From contig NZ_CP139971.1 of NCBI RefSeq assembly GCF_034424545.1, positions 806,001 to 870,000 on the forward strand: a DNA stretch of 64,000 nucleotides, given 5' to 3'. This stretch comes from Trinickia caryophylli (GTDB lineage Bacteria > Pseudomonadota > Gammaproteobacteria > Burkholderiales > Burkholderiaceae). Positions 37,213-46,002 of this stretch are shown here, piece by piece. A program made the position numbers and the translations under genes. Below the pieces are notes generated by a model. That model made no database searches. It was given only the letters and a program-made list of their open reading frames with translations, and was not told the origin of the DNA. Positions within the stretch are counted from its first letter, which is position 1, and each line of letters opens with the position of its first letter.

Positions 37213-38411
37213 GTTCCTTTCCATGCGACATCGAGCGAACCGTCGGCCGCGAAACGATAGCGGCCGTCGAGCCAACCGAGTCCGAAGAGCGTGAGCACGC
37301 TTGCGTAATAGCCGGGTGCGGATTGCGCGTTCATCGCGCGTGCGCGCTTCGCCTGCGCATCGGCGAGCGCCGTCTGCCCGCGTGCTGCCAGAAGCGGCGC
37401 GGCAGCCGCCGAGAACCCGGCATTGCCCGAATTGGGGCCGGCTTGTCCAGTCGTCGCGTCGACTTTCTCGGGCGGCGCCCCGTGCGCGGCGACGAAATCG
37501 GCGAGCGGCGCGAAGCGGGCCAGCAGGCCCGCGGCCTTGGGATCGCCGGCGTCGAGCATGCCGGCCCAGAGATAGACGCGAATTGCGTCATAGCTGCCTT
37601 CGGCGCGCGTTTTTTGATCGGGCGCGAAGCCCTGCCCGGTACGGTAAAGCGCCCAGTCCGGGGCGAAGCCTCGCGGCGCCGTGGCATCGAGCAATTGCGC
37701 GGCGCTCGCGGCGAGGCGCGGCCAACGCGTATCGTCCACGAGCCGCAGCCCGATGCCGCGCACGATCTGCAGCGGCAAGTAGCTCGGGTTGAGGCGCCAG
37801 AGGTCCGGCTCCGGGTGAAAGCCCCGCGGCCCCGGCAGCAGCATCGGGCCGAGCCCCGGCAGGTTCGCCGCCTCCTCGTCGAGTACGCGCTTGGCGAGCA
37901 ATGTCCCGCGCGCCGTATAGCTGCGCTCGTGCCATAGCGCGCCCGCCTCGAGCAGCGCATAGGCGATCCAGAGATCGGCGTCGGAAGCCGCGTTCGAATC
38001 CAGCACCTGCCACTTGCCGTCGGGCGCGCGGCCCCAGAGCCAGGCAGGAAGGTGTGCGCTCAAATCACCTTGCGCAAGGTTGTTTTCGGTCCAGCGCAGG
38101 ATCGTATCGAACGCTTTCCGGTCGTTCGCCACGAGCGAAAAGAAGAGCGCGTAGGACTGCCCCTCGGAGACCGTGCGGACATCGCTCGAGCCCACGTCGA
38201 TCACTCGCCCGTCGTTCGAAACGAAATCGCGCTTGAACGCGTCCCAGTCCGGCCATGCCGCCCCGCACGCAGCCGCGGCGACCCCGGATGATGGTGCTTT
38301 CGTGCTGCCGGCCGCGCCCGCCGCGGCCGAGCTCACGCAAAGCGCGGCCGACAAGGCAAGCGTGAGGCGTGCGCGCTGGCGCGCGAAACGAGGCTGTGCG
38401 TATGCGGCCAT
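37191..38411 (-). CDS. bcsZ: Periplasmic endoglucanase BcsZ (GH8)
   Basis: Encodes 406 residues with a signal peptide (LTLALSAALCVSSAAAGAAG). GH8 motifs are present: the catalytic Glu in TVSEGQSYALFFSL, SDADLWIAYALLEAG, and an Asp in GSYDAIRVYLWAGM. It trims nascent cellulose and is needed for normal polymer output. It starts 3 bp after bcsB and overlaps the bcsC start. Confidence 0.93.
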   Translation of the reverse strand: MAAYAQPRFARQRARLTLALSAALCVSSAAAGAAGSTKAPSSGVAAAACGAAWPDWDAFKRDFVSNDGRVIDVGSSDVRTVSEGQSYALFFSLVANDRKAFDTILRWTENNLAQGDLSAHLPAWLWGRAPDGKWQVLDSNAASDADLWIAYALLEAGALWHERSYTARGTLLAKRVLDEEAANLPGLGPMLLPGPRGFHPEPDLWRLNPSYLPLQIVRGIGLRLVDDTRWPRLAASAAQLLDATAPRGFAPDWALYRTGQGFAPDQKTRAEGSYDAIRVYLWAGMLDAGDPKAAGLLARFAPLADFVAAHGAPPEKVDATTGQAGPNSGNAGFSAAAAPLLAARGQTALADAQAKRARAMNAQSAPGYYASVLTLFGLGWLDGRYRFAADGSLDVAWKGTCPAVSS

Positions 38412-38414
38412 CGG

Positions 38415-40646
38415 TCAGATTCCCCGGCGGCGCGCCGACAATTCCTGCAGCGCGGTGAATGCGCCGATGGCGAGCAGCAGGCCGCCGAGCGCGCCGAGCA
38501 CGCCGAGCAGAATCGGATGCCGCATCGCACGCCCCCAGATCTGCGCGTACCAGGGCACGTAGCCAACCACATAGGTGTTGCCGGCGCGAATGCTTTCGAT
38601 ACGCCCGTCGCGCACGAGCGCAACATCGCCCTGGATCTGCGCGACGCGATCGGGTTTGTCGAACACGTCGAGCAGACTATCGAGGCGCGCGTCATCGGTG
38701 CCCGTCATCGCAACGACGCTGAGGCCCCGATTGCCCGGCTGCTCGAAGCCGACGAGCGCGGCGAGCGAACCGCTCTGGTCGAGCTTCGCACTGCCCTGCT
38801 GCACATACTTGCCGTTCGACCAATACTCCTTCACCGAAAACGATGCGGGGGCCAACGCGCCGCGGGCCTTCGTATCGATTTCGAGCGGAAGCGCAGCGCG
38901 CCATGCATCCGGCAATGCGCCCGAGCCGCTTGCGCCGATTACGAGCAAATCCTTCTTCAGTTGCGCCGCCTGCGCGGCCCGCGCGACCTGAACGCGTAGC
39001 GCGGGCAGTCCGGTCCACTGGCCCATGTGCCCGAGCATCGTCAGCATCGTCTCCAGATCCCGCGGGCTCGGCCGGTCCGGAACGATGACGGCCGTCTGCG
39101 AAAGATCGGCATAGCGTGTGAACGGAAAGCCGCTGTTGGCGAAGAACGCCAGATTCGGCATGCGCGCGTAATGGACGAAGTGCGAGAAGTCGATCGTCGA
39201 ATCGGGATCGATGGCGGCGCGGGCCGGATTTTGCGCGACGCCCTGGCACAGCCCCGTTTTCTGCGAGCTCAGGTCGAAGCTCAGTTGCAGCTGGTTCGCG
39301 CTGCCCACGCGGAAGGCGGGAATGTCGAGCGAATTCGTCGATCGGCTTTCGAGGTTCGACATCAGCGGCAACTGCAGGCGCCCCTGTGCATCCTCGGCCT
39401 TCGCGGTCGGCAGCCGGAACGATTTCACGAGCTGATCGTTGATGGCCACGGCGAGCGCCGAATCGTTTTGAACGGTCGGCGCGGTGTAGCGGTATTTGAG
39501 GTCGAGCGGCACGCCTTGCCCGCTCCACGAGTACAGGTCGGCCGGCACCCGCAGGTTGACGCGAATGGAATCGGGCCGGCTGCCGCTCACCTGGAGCTGG
39601 TTCGGATCGTCCACGATCTCCTTGAACGAAACCGGGCGCCCGATCGGCAGCCAGCGTGGCGCGTCGTAAGGCTTGCGCGCCGGCCCGATGTCGACGTGGG
39701 CCACCCGCACCGAGCTGCCCGACATTGCCGCCTGACCGAGCACGAGCGCATCGGCGGCCTGGCGCACCTCAGCGTCGCTGCGCCCCGTCACCACGAGCAG
39801 CTTGCGCTCGGGTGCGGCGGGATTATCGGCGACGGTCAGCGTCGGCCCATCGACGGGCAGCAGTTTCAACTGCACCGGCAGTTGCGCGGCCGTACCCACG
39901 ACCACGGCATTGCCGTCGGACGGCAGATCGGCGAGCGCGGGAAAGCGTGCGCCCCGATAATCGGCCAGCGAACCGAACCACGAGGCCACGATGCCGGCGC
40001 TTTCGAGCGTCGCGTTATCGGGCGATGGCGCGAGCACGAACGGCAGACGCAGGCGGCTCACGTCGCGCCGATCGAAAAACGGCGCGGGAACGAGCGCGAG
40101 ATCGTTCGGCAGCCGGATCGGCATCGTATCGAGGATGACCTCGCTTTTCGGACTCACGTCGGCCCACAATGCCGAGTTTTCCGGATCCTCGCAGTGATCG
40201 ATCGCGTAGTGGGCGATGAGCTGAACGCCAACCTGGTTGTAGTCGGTGAAAAAGCGCGGATCGAGCACGATGTCCTGCGTGATCATCTGCCCCGCATGCT
40301 CGCGATCGAACGGTACCGTCGCCACCGACTCGCCATTGATCGAGATCTTGAAATGGGAGAGCGGAAAGACGAGCGCCGGCGAGTAGCTGTAGCGCAGACG
40401 CAGCTTCGCCGCGGTCACGACCCGGTCGAGCCGCACACCCACGTTCACGGTGCGCGAATCCTCCAGACCTCGCAGGCGCAGCGGCCAGTACGCACCGAGC
40501 GCGGCAAAAGGAAGCGCAACGGTCGAAGCAGGCGGCGCCACCGCGGCAACGGGCGTGGCGGGCGGCGATGCGGCCTCGATCAAAGTGGAGTACATCGCGC
40601 CTGCAAGTGCGGCGAGCGAGAGAACGAACGATACGACAGGTTTCAT
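38415..40646 (-). CDS. bcsB: Cellulose synthase regulatory subunit BcsB
   Basis: Encodes 743 residues. A signal peptide (VVSFVLSLAALAGAMYSTLI) precedes repeated carbohydrate-binding and flavodoxin-like periplasmic domains. A C-terminal membrane helix (PILLGVLGALGGLLLAIGAF) anchors it beside BcsA. Typical segments include SHFKISINGESVATVPF and PNLAFFANSGFPFTRYADLS. It completes the BcsA channel and guides the glucan chain. It is the first gene of the minus-strand operon, so the operon promoter should lie in 40647-40968. Confidence 0.93.
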   Translation of the reverse strand: MKPVVSFVLSLAALAGAMYSTLIEAASPPATPVAAVAPPASTVALPFAALGAYWPLRLRGLEDSRTVNVGVRLDRVVTAAKLRLRYSYSPALVFPLSHFKISINGESVATVPFDREHAGQMITQDIVLDPRFFTDYNQVGVQLIAHYAIDHCEDPENSALWADVSPKSEVILDTMPIRLPNDLALVPAPFFDRRDVSRLRLPFVLAPSPDNATLESAGIVASWFGSLADYRGARFPALADLPSDGNAVVVGTAAQLPVQLKLLPVDGPTLTVADNPAAPERKLLVVTGRSDAEVRQAADALVLGQAAMSGSSVRVAHVDIGPARKPYDAPRWLPIGRPVSFKEIVDDPNQLQVSGSRPDSIRVNLRVPADLYSWSGQGVPLDLKYRYTAPTVQNDSALAVAINDQLVKSFRLPTAKAEDAQGRLQLPLMSNLESRSTNSLDIPAFRVGSANQLQLSFDLSSQKTGLCQGVAQNPARAAIDPDSTIDFSHFVHYARMPNLAFFANSGFPFTRYADLSQTAVIVPDRPSPRDLETMLTMLGHMGQWTGLPALRVQVARAAQAAQLKKDLLVIGASGSGALPDAWRAALPLEIDTKARGALAPASFSVKEYWSNGKYVQQGSAKLDQSGSLAALVGFEQPGNRGLSVVAMTGTDDARLDSLLDVFDKPDRVAQIQGDVALVRDGRIESIRAGNTYVVGYVPWYAQIWGRAMRHPILLGVLGALGGLLLAIGAFTALQELSARRRGI

Positions 40647-40968
40647 TGATGACCCGGTTAAACGCCGATCGCCGGGGCCGATGGATCAAACCGGTAGGGC
40701 GACAATCCTTGCGCACGGCATACAAGAACATGGGATGCGGCGGGAGCAGTGCAACCGTACGCGCACGCTGTTTCTGTATACGGCAAAGCCATCGAAAACT
40801 TGATGACGCCCGGCTGCACGGCGCCGCAAAAAATGGGCCCGAGTGTGCCGGGCTGACGAATTCGATGCGCAACAGAAAAGAGGAACGGCGCGCAAAACGC
40901 GCGAAAGCGTAGCAGATTTTTGTGACACACTTCGCGGATTTCCGAGTCAATTCATCTGCCTCTCGCCC
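40647..40968. other. Divergent region between bcsB and dgkA
   Basis: This 322-bp stretch separates the start of the cellulose operon from dgkA. It should contain both promoters. I could not identify a convincing sigma70 or sigma54 pair for bcsB. Confidence 0.5.
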
Positions 40969-41400
40969 ATGACCGATTCCATCCATCCGCGTGATTGCCC
41001 TACGCCTGCGAAGCGCAAAGGTTTGCGTCGTGCCTGGTTCGCGCTGCGCTACTCGTTGAACGGAATCAGGGCCACGCTGCGCACGGAAAGCGCCTTTCGC
41101 CAGGAAACGGCGGCGGCCTGCGTGCTGATTCCGGCGGCACTGCTGCTGCCGCTGCCGGCGCTCGAGCGTGTCGTACTCGTGCTGTCGGTGTTGCTGGTTC
41201 TGATCGTCGAACTGCTGAATTCGGCGATAGAAGCCGTGGTAGACCGCATCTCGCTCGATCGCCACGAGTTGTCGCGCCGCGCAAAGGATTGCGGCAGCGC
41301 CGCGGTGCTCGTTGCGCTGATCGCCTGCGCAACCGCGTGGGCGATGCTCTGCGCACCGCTTCTGATGCGCTGGCTCCACGCCCTCACCGCCGCGGCCTGA
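40969..41400 (+). CDS. dgkA: Diacylglycerol kinase DgkA
   Basis: Encodes 143 residues. A cytoplasmic surface helix region (RAWFALRYSLNGIRATLRTE) is followed by three membrane helices. The family signature ELLNSAIEAVVDRIS is intact, with the catalytic Glu. The kinase phosphorylates diacylglycerol to phosphatidic acid and recycles lipid left by envelope reactions, including phosphoethanolamine transfer of the BcsG type. Upstream in-frame codons are ignored because MTDSIHPRD fits the family start. Confidence 0.92.
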   Translation: MTDSIHPRDCPTPAKRKGLRRAWFALRYSLNGIRATLRTESAFRQETAAACVLIPAALLLPLPALERVVLVLSVLLVLIVELLNSAIEAVVDRISLDRHELSRRAKDCGSAAVLVALIACATAWAMLCAPLLMRWLHALTAAA

Positions 41401-41813
41401 GCGCGCTTCAAAACCCGCCAAACAGCAACGCAAACATCAGATCAAATACCGCGTCGCCCTCGCTTTAAACACACTGCGGCGAACATGCGTTCCGACCCCG
41501 GAGGGGCCTCTGCGCGCCCAAGGGGCGTATAAATCGGGCTAGCTCGCGGTAAATCTTGCCTGTTACAAGTCCGTTACAAACACGGGAAAAAGTTGCCGAA
41601 AACCCTAATGTGTTTTTTTCCTACATTTTTTGGGAAGGGATTGCTTTCTGGGTTTTCGGTTCGTACAATGGCCTCCAACGGTTGTTACAAGATGTAACGT
41701 CTTGTATCAAACCAAAATAGAGAGTCAAGCAAACGTTTGGCATCTCCAAACTAGAAAAGATTACACGGTACAAATTACCGGGATCAATCAACGGGGCTTT
41801 GGAAGCGTGAGAA
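41401..41813 (+). promoter_or_regulatory. flhDC upstream region with promoter and palindromes
   Basis: A TTGCTT at 41641-41646 and a TACAAT at 41664-41669 are 17 bp apart and make a plausible sigma70 promoter. Just downstream, TTACA-AGA-TGTAA (41685-41697) is a near-perfect palindrome. ACAAGA-N7-TCTTGT (41687-41705) forms a second, overlapping inverted repeat. Both lie where an operator or a leader hairpin could control flhDC. The rest of the stretch is AT-rich with no gene. Confidence 0.5.
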
Positions 41814-42134
41814 ATGGACCGCAGCAGCGAGACGCTGGACTCTATCCGCGAAATTAATTTGTCGTACATCATGCTTGCGCAGCGCATGCTGCGCGAGGAC
41901 AAGGCGATCGGCATGTTCCGTCTGGGACTGTCGTCGCAGCTGGCCGATTTGCTTGCCGGGTTGTCGCTCGCGCAGTGCGTGAAGCTGGCGTCGTCCGACC
42001 ACCTGCTCTGCCACTTCCGCTTCAACGATCATTCGATGCTCACGGCGCTCACGCAGACCGCCAAGAACACCGATGTCGCCGCTACGCACGCCGCGATCCT
42101 GCTCGCGGGCCAGCCCGCCGAACAGTTCGCGTAA
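41814..42134 (+). CDS. flhD: Flagellar transcriptional activator FlhD
   Basis: Encodes 106 residues (MDRSSETLDSIREINLSYIM...) with the helical FlhD fold, including LAQRMLREDKAIGMFRLGLS and a conserved Cys in LAQCVKLASSDHLLCHFRF. FlhD4C2 activates early flagellar genes with sigma70. It lies 11 bp before flhC. Confidence 0.95.
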   Translation: MDRSSETLDSIREINLSYIMLAQRMLREDKAIGMFRLGLSSQLADLLAGLSLAQCVKLASSDHLLCHFRFNDHSMLTALTQTAKNTDVAATHAAILLAGQPAEQFA

Positions 42135-42145
42135 GAGGTACCGTC

Positions 42146-42715
42146 ATGGCCCAGAAGAAAAGCCTCACCGAAGACGCGCAGGAAGTCTTCCGTGCGATCG
42201 CGCTGATCGAACTCGGTGCCCGCATGCAGGTGCTCGAGAGCGAACTGTCGCTCTCGCGCGACCGCATGATTCGCCTCTATCGCGAGATCAAGGGCGCGTC
42301 GCCGCCCAAGGGTATGTTGCCGTTCTCGGCCGACTGGTACATGACGTGGCTCGCGAACATCCACGCTTCGCTCTTCTACAACACCTATGTGTTTCTGCGT
42401 AACGAGGCCGGTTGCTCGCACCTCGATGCGCTGACCAAGGGCTATCGGCTTTATCTCGAGCACTGCAGGCATGGCGAATGCGAGCCGGTTCTGGACCTCA
42501 CGCGCGCCTGGACCCTCGTGCGGTTTTTCGACGCGGACATGCTTCAATTGACGCCTTGCTGCCGTTGCAGCGGCAAGTTCATCGCGCACAAGCACGAACT
42601 GCAGCACAACGTCGTTTGCGGCGCCTGCCAACCGCCCTCGCGCGCCGGCAAGACGAAAAAGGCCGCCGCCAACAAGGAAGCGGCGGAATCGCTCGACGCC
42701 GCGCGCGCCGCCTGA
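42146..42715 (+). CDS. flhC: Flagellar transcriptional activator FlhC
   Basis: Encodes 189 residues. It contains the DNA-binding helices (ELSLSRDRMIRLYREIKGAS) and the zinc site as TPCCRCSGKF and VVCGACQPPS. It forms the FlhD4C2 complex. The C-terminal 25 residues are a Lys/Ala-rich tail. A GAGG site precedes the ATG. A strong terminator follows. Confidence 0.95.
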   Translation: MAQKKSLTEDAQEVFRAIALIELGARMQVLESELSLSRDRMIRLYREIKGASPPKGMLPFSADWYMTWLANIHASLFYNTYVFLRNEAGCSHLDALTKGYRLYLEHCRHGECEPVLDLTRAWTLVRFFDADMLQLTPCCRCSGKFIAHKHELQHNVVCGACQPPSRAGKTKKAAANKEAAESLDAARAA

Positions 42716-42783
42716 CGTCACCCACGCCTCATCTCCGCGATAAGCCCCGCAGGCTTGTCGCACCCGGTTCACGCTCCACTATT

Positions 42784-42810
42784 CGGCCCGCCCCTGCGGG
42801 CCGTTTTCTT
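42784..42810 (+). terminator. Rho-independent terminator of flhDC
   Basis: CGGCCCGC, a 4-base loop and GCGGGCCG form a perfect 8-bp stem, followed by TTTTCTT. It lies 69 bp after flhC. Confidence 0.9.
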
Positions 42811-42941
42811 ATTCCCTCCTGATTTACCCCTAGAAGCGCGCCCGCGCTTGCGCGACGCAGCATCGACCTGCGCATCCATTCCATAAGGTGTGTAGCCGGC
42901 TCGCTCGCCTCGCCGTGCCGCAACGCACAATTTGTCGTTTC

Positions 42942-42992
42942 TTGACGACTCGCCGTGGTCCTGATGTACTAAATCTCACGGATTGATTTAGT
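42942..42992 (+). promoter_or_regulatory. Promoter and operator of the sugar ABC operon
   Basis: TTGACG (42942-42947) and TGTACT (42965-42970) are 17 bp apart. A perfect inverted repeat ACTAAATC-N9-GATTTAGT (42968-42992) begins inside the -10 box and covers the likely start site. Repressor binding there would block transcription. The ROK regulator encoded after the ABC genes is the obvious candidate to bind it. Confidence 0.6.
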
Positions 42993-43039
42993 CCGACACC
43001 CACAAGAATCGTTGCAATCCATCGGAGGAGGAGCATTCG

Positions 43040-44035
43040 ATGAAGAATCGTCTCTATGCCACGGCCGCACGCATGGCCGTGCTGTGCGTAGCTGCGTCGG
43101 CGGCCTTCGGCGCGACCGTTGCGAGCGCCGCGGAGAGCATCGTGGTCGGTCTGATCACCAAGACCGACACGAATCCGTTTTTCGTAAAGATGAAACAGGG
43201 CGCGCAGGAGGCGGCGAAGAAGGACGGCGCCGAGCTGCGCACGGCTGCCGGCAAGTACGACGGCGACAACGGCTCGCAGGTGACCGCGATCGAAAACATG
43301 ACGGCTGCCGGCGCGAAGGCCATCCTGATCACGCCCAGCGACACCAAGGCAATCGTGCCGGCGATCAAGAAAGCGCGCGCAGCAGGTGTGATGGTCGTGG
43401 CGCTCGATACGCCCACCGATCCGCAAGACGCCACCGACGCGCTGTTCGCCACCGACAACTTCAAGGCCGGCGTGCTGATCGGCGAGTACGCGAAAGCAGC
43501 GCTCGGCGGCAAGCCCGCAAAAATCGCCACCCTCGATCTCGCGCCGGGCATCTCCGTGGGCGTGCTGCGCCACAACGGTTTCCTCAAAGGCTTCGGCGTG
43601 AAGGAAGGCGACCCGAGCATCGTTTGCAGCCAGGACACGCGCGGCGATCGCGCGAAGGGTCAGGCCGCGATGGAAAACTGCCTGCAAAAAGCGCCGGATA
43701 TCAACGTCGTCTACACGATCAACGAGCCGGCGGCAGCCGGTACCTACCGCGCACTGAAGGCGGCCGGCAAGGAAAAGAACGTGCTGATCGTATCCGTCGA
43801 CGGCGGATGCGAAGGCGTGCGCAACGTCCAGGGCGGGCAGATCGCCGCCACGGCTCAGCAGTACCCGCTGAAGATGGCCGCGCTCGGCGTCGAGGCCGGT
43901 GTCGAGTACGCAAAGACCGGCAAGAAGACGTCGGGCTACAAGGACACGGGCGTCACGCTGATCACCGACAAGCCGCTGCAAGGCGTCGAGAGCAAGGACA
44001 CCAAGTTCGGCCTGGCCAACTGCTGGGGCAACTGA
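43040..44035 (+). CDS. frcB: Sugar ABC transporter binding protein, FrcB-like
   Basis: Encodes 331 residues with a signal peptide ending near VASAAES, then a Peripla_BP_4 fold ([20 protein letters not shown], then [32 protein letters not shown]). A GGAGGAGG site precedes the ATG. It captures a sugar in the periplasm for the permease and ATPase that follow. FrcB of rhizobia, a fructose binder, is the closest family I recall. Other hexoses or pentoses remain possible. Confidence 0.8.
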   Translation: MKNRLYATAARMAVLCVAASAAFGATVASAAESIVVGLITKTDTNPFFVKMKQGAQEAAKKDGAELRTAAGKYDGDNGSQVTAIENMTAAGAKAILITPSDTKAIVPAIKKARAAGVMVVALDTPTDPQDATDALFATDNFKAGVLIGEYAKAALGGKPAKIATLDLAPGISVGVLRHNGFLKGFGVKEGDPSIVCSQDTRGDRAKGQAAMENCLQKAPDINVVYTINEPAAAGTYRALKAAGKEKNVLIVSVDGGCEGVRNVQGGQIAATAQQYPLKMAALGVEAGVEYAKTGKKTSGYKDTGVTLITDKPLQGVESKDTKFGLANCWGN

Positions 44036-44113
44036 CGTCTGGATTGACCCGGGTGCTGGCGCGAGGAGCGCCCGCGCCCGCCCGTTCCACCCGCACTGAC
44101 GAGAAGAGGCATC

Positions 44114-45112
44114 ATGACGACTCGATCCGCTCCGCCGGTTGCACCGGCTCCCGCTTCCCGACTGCATCAGCACCGCATGCCGAGCATCGCCGAAGCCGGC
44201 CCCTTGATCGCGCTCGTTGCCGCGTGCGCATTCTTCATTTCGCAAAGCGACCGGTTCTTTTCGTTTCAGAACTTCTCGCTGATCCTGCAGCAGACGATGG
44301 TCGTCGCCGTCATCGCAATCGGGCAGACGCTTGTCGTACTCACGGCCGGCATCGATCTGTCGTGCGGCATGGTGATGGCGTTCGGCTCGATCGTCATGAC
44401 GAAATTCGCCGTCGGCCTCGGCGTACCGCCCATTCTCGCGATTCTCTGCGGCCTCGGCGCGAGTATGCTGTTCGGGGTGCTGAACGGTTTGCTCGTCACG
44501 CGCATCAAGCTGCCCTCATTCATCGTCACGCTCGGCACGCTCAATATCGCGTTCGCGCTGACGCAGATCTACTCGAATGCGGAAACGGTATCGAGCCTGC
44601 CGGACGCCATGATGTTCCTCGGCAATACGTTTTCGATCGGGCCCGCCGAAGTCACGTACGGCACCGTGCTCGCGCTCTTGATGTATCTCGTCACCTGGTT
44701 CGTGCTGCGCAACACCGTGCCGGGCCGCCACCTTTATGCGCTCGGCAACAACCCCGAGGCGGCGCGGCTCATGGGGCTCTCGTCGCAACGTATTCTGATC
44801 ACCGTGTACTCGCTGGCTGGCTTCATCTACGGCATTGCCGCGCTGCTGCTCGTCTCGCGCACCGGCGTGGGCGACCCGCAAGCAGGGCAAACCGAGAATC
44901 TCGACAGCATCACGGCCGTCGTGCTCGGCGGCACAAGCCTCTTCGGCGGCCGCGGCTCGATCGTCGGGACGCTGCTCGGCGCGCTGATCGTCGGCGTGTT
45001 CCGCAACGGACTCACGTTGATCGGTGTGTCTTCGGTGTACCAGGTGCTCATCACGGGCATTCTCGTCATTCTGGCCGTTGCGGCCGACAAGCTCTCGCAT
45101 CGCCGCACGTAA
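44114..45112 (+). CDS. frcC: Sugar ABC transporter permease, FrcC-like
   Basis: Encodes 332 residues with about ten hydrophobic helices and the BPD_transp_2 signature (GIDLSCGMVMAFGSIVM, then GGTSLFGGRGSIVGTLLGAL). It forms the membrane channel of a carbohydrate ABC importer (CUT2 class). It lies 78 bp after the binding protein and 28 bp before the ATPase. Confidence 0.85.
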   Translation: MTTRSAPPVAPAPASRLHQHRMPSIAEAGPLIALVAACAFFISQSDRFFSFQNFSLILQQTMVVAVIAIGQTLVVLTAGIDLSCGMVMAFGSIVMTKFAVGLGVPPILAILCGLGASMLFGVLNGLLVTRIKLPSFIVTLGTLNIAFALTQIYSNAETVSSLPDAMMFLGNTFSIGPAEVTYGTVLALLMYLVTWFVLRNTVPGRHLYALGNNPEAARLMGLSSQRILITVYSLAGFIYGIAALLLVSRTGVGDPQAGQTENLDSITAVVLGGTSLFGGRGSIVGTLLGALIVGVFRNGLTLIGVSSVYQVLITGILVILAVAADKLSHRRT

Positions 45113-45140
45113 CGCCCCATTCATTCAGGAAGGAGCCGCC

Positions 45141-45935
45141 ATGTCGCCCCCCTCTTCCCGCGCTGCAACGCCGGTACTGCAAGCCCGCGGTCTCGTGAAG
45201 CGCTACGGACAAGTGACCGCGCTCGACGGATGCGATTTCGAAGTCATGCCAGGCGAAATACTCGCCGTGATCGGCGACAACGGCGCCGGTAAGTCGTCGC
45301 TGATCAAGGCCCTGTCGGGTGCGCTCGTGCCCGACGAAGGCGAGATCCTGCTCGACGGCGAGCCCGTGCACTTTCGCAGCCCGCTCGATGCACGAGAAAA
45401 AGGTATCGAAACCGTTTATCAGGAACTGGCCGTTGCCCCGGCCATGACGATCGCGGAGAACCTGTTTCTCGGGCGCGAACGCCGCCTGGCCGGCTGGCGC
45501 GGCTCGGTCCTCAAGATGATCGACCGGCGCCGCATGCTCGAGGAAGCCACCGCCCACATGAAGGATCTGCAAATCGGCATTCGCTCGATGCGGCAGGCCG
45601 TCGAAACGCTTTCCGGCGGTCAACGCCAGGGCGTGGCCGTTGCACGCAGCGCCGCCTTCGCGCGCCACGTCGTGATTCTCGACGAGCCCACGGCCGCGCT
45701 CGGCGTGAAGGAAGGCAACATGGTGCTCGAGCTCATCAAGCGTGTGCGCGACCGGGGCCTGCCCGTCATTCTGATCAGCCACAACATGCCGCACGTATTC
45801 GAGATCGCCGATCGCATTCATATCCAGCGTCTCGGGCGGCGCGCGGCGCTCGTGAAGACGAAAGACATCCACATGTCCGAAGCCGTCGCGATCATGACGG
45901 GAGCGAAGGAAGCAGACGTGAAGGCTTACGCATGA
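45141..45935 (+). CDS. frcA: Sugar ABC transporter ATPase, FrcA-like
   Basis: Encodes 264 residues and has only one nucleotide-binding domain: Walker A GDNGAGKSS, signature LSGGQRQGVAVAR, Walker B HVVILDEPTAAL and the switch His in ISHNM. Most CUT2 ATPases have two fused domains of about 500 residues. The single-domain form is the FrcA type and presumably works as a homodimer. The AGGAGC site upstream supports the ATG at 45141. Confidence 0.85.
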   Translation: MSPPSSRAATPVLQARGLVKRYGQVTALDGCDFEVMPGEILAVIGDNGAGKSSLIKALSGALVPDEGEILLDGEPVHFRSPLDAREKGIETVYQELAVAPAMTIAENLFLGRERRLAGWRGSVLKMIDRRRMLEEATAHMKDLQIGIRSMRQAVETLSGGQRQGVAVARSAAFARHVVILDEPTAALGVKEGNMVLELIKRVRDRGLPVILISHNMPHVFEIADRIHIQRLGRRAALVKTKDIHMSEAVAIMTGAKEADVKAYA

Positions 45936-46002
45936 GCCGCACCGCGCAGGCCCGCCATCGGTGGCGCCTGCGGCGCCCCCCGCGCTCGCGGCGCTTATCG
46001 AC

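Noticed and set aside
40650..40968. A sigma54 promoter for bcsB
   Set aside because: GGCAC and TTGC are both present but far more than 5 bases apart, so they do not form a -24/-12 site.
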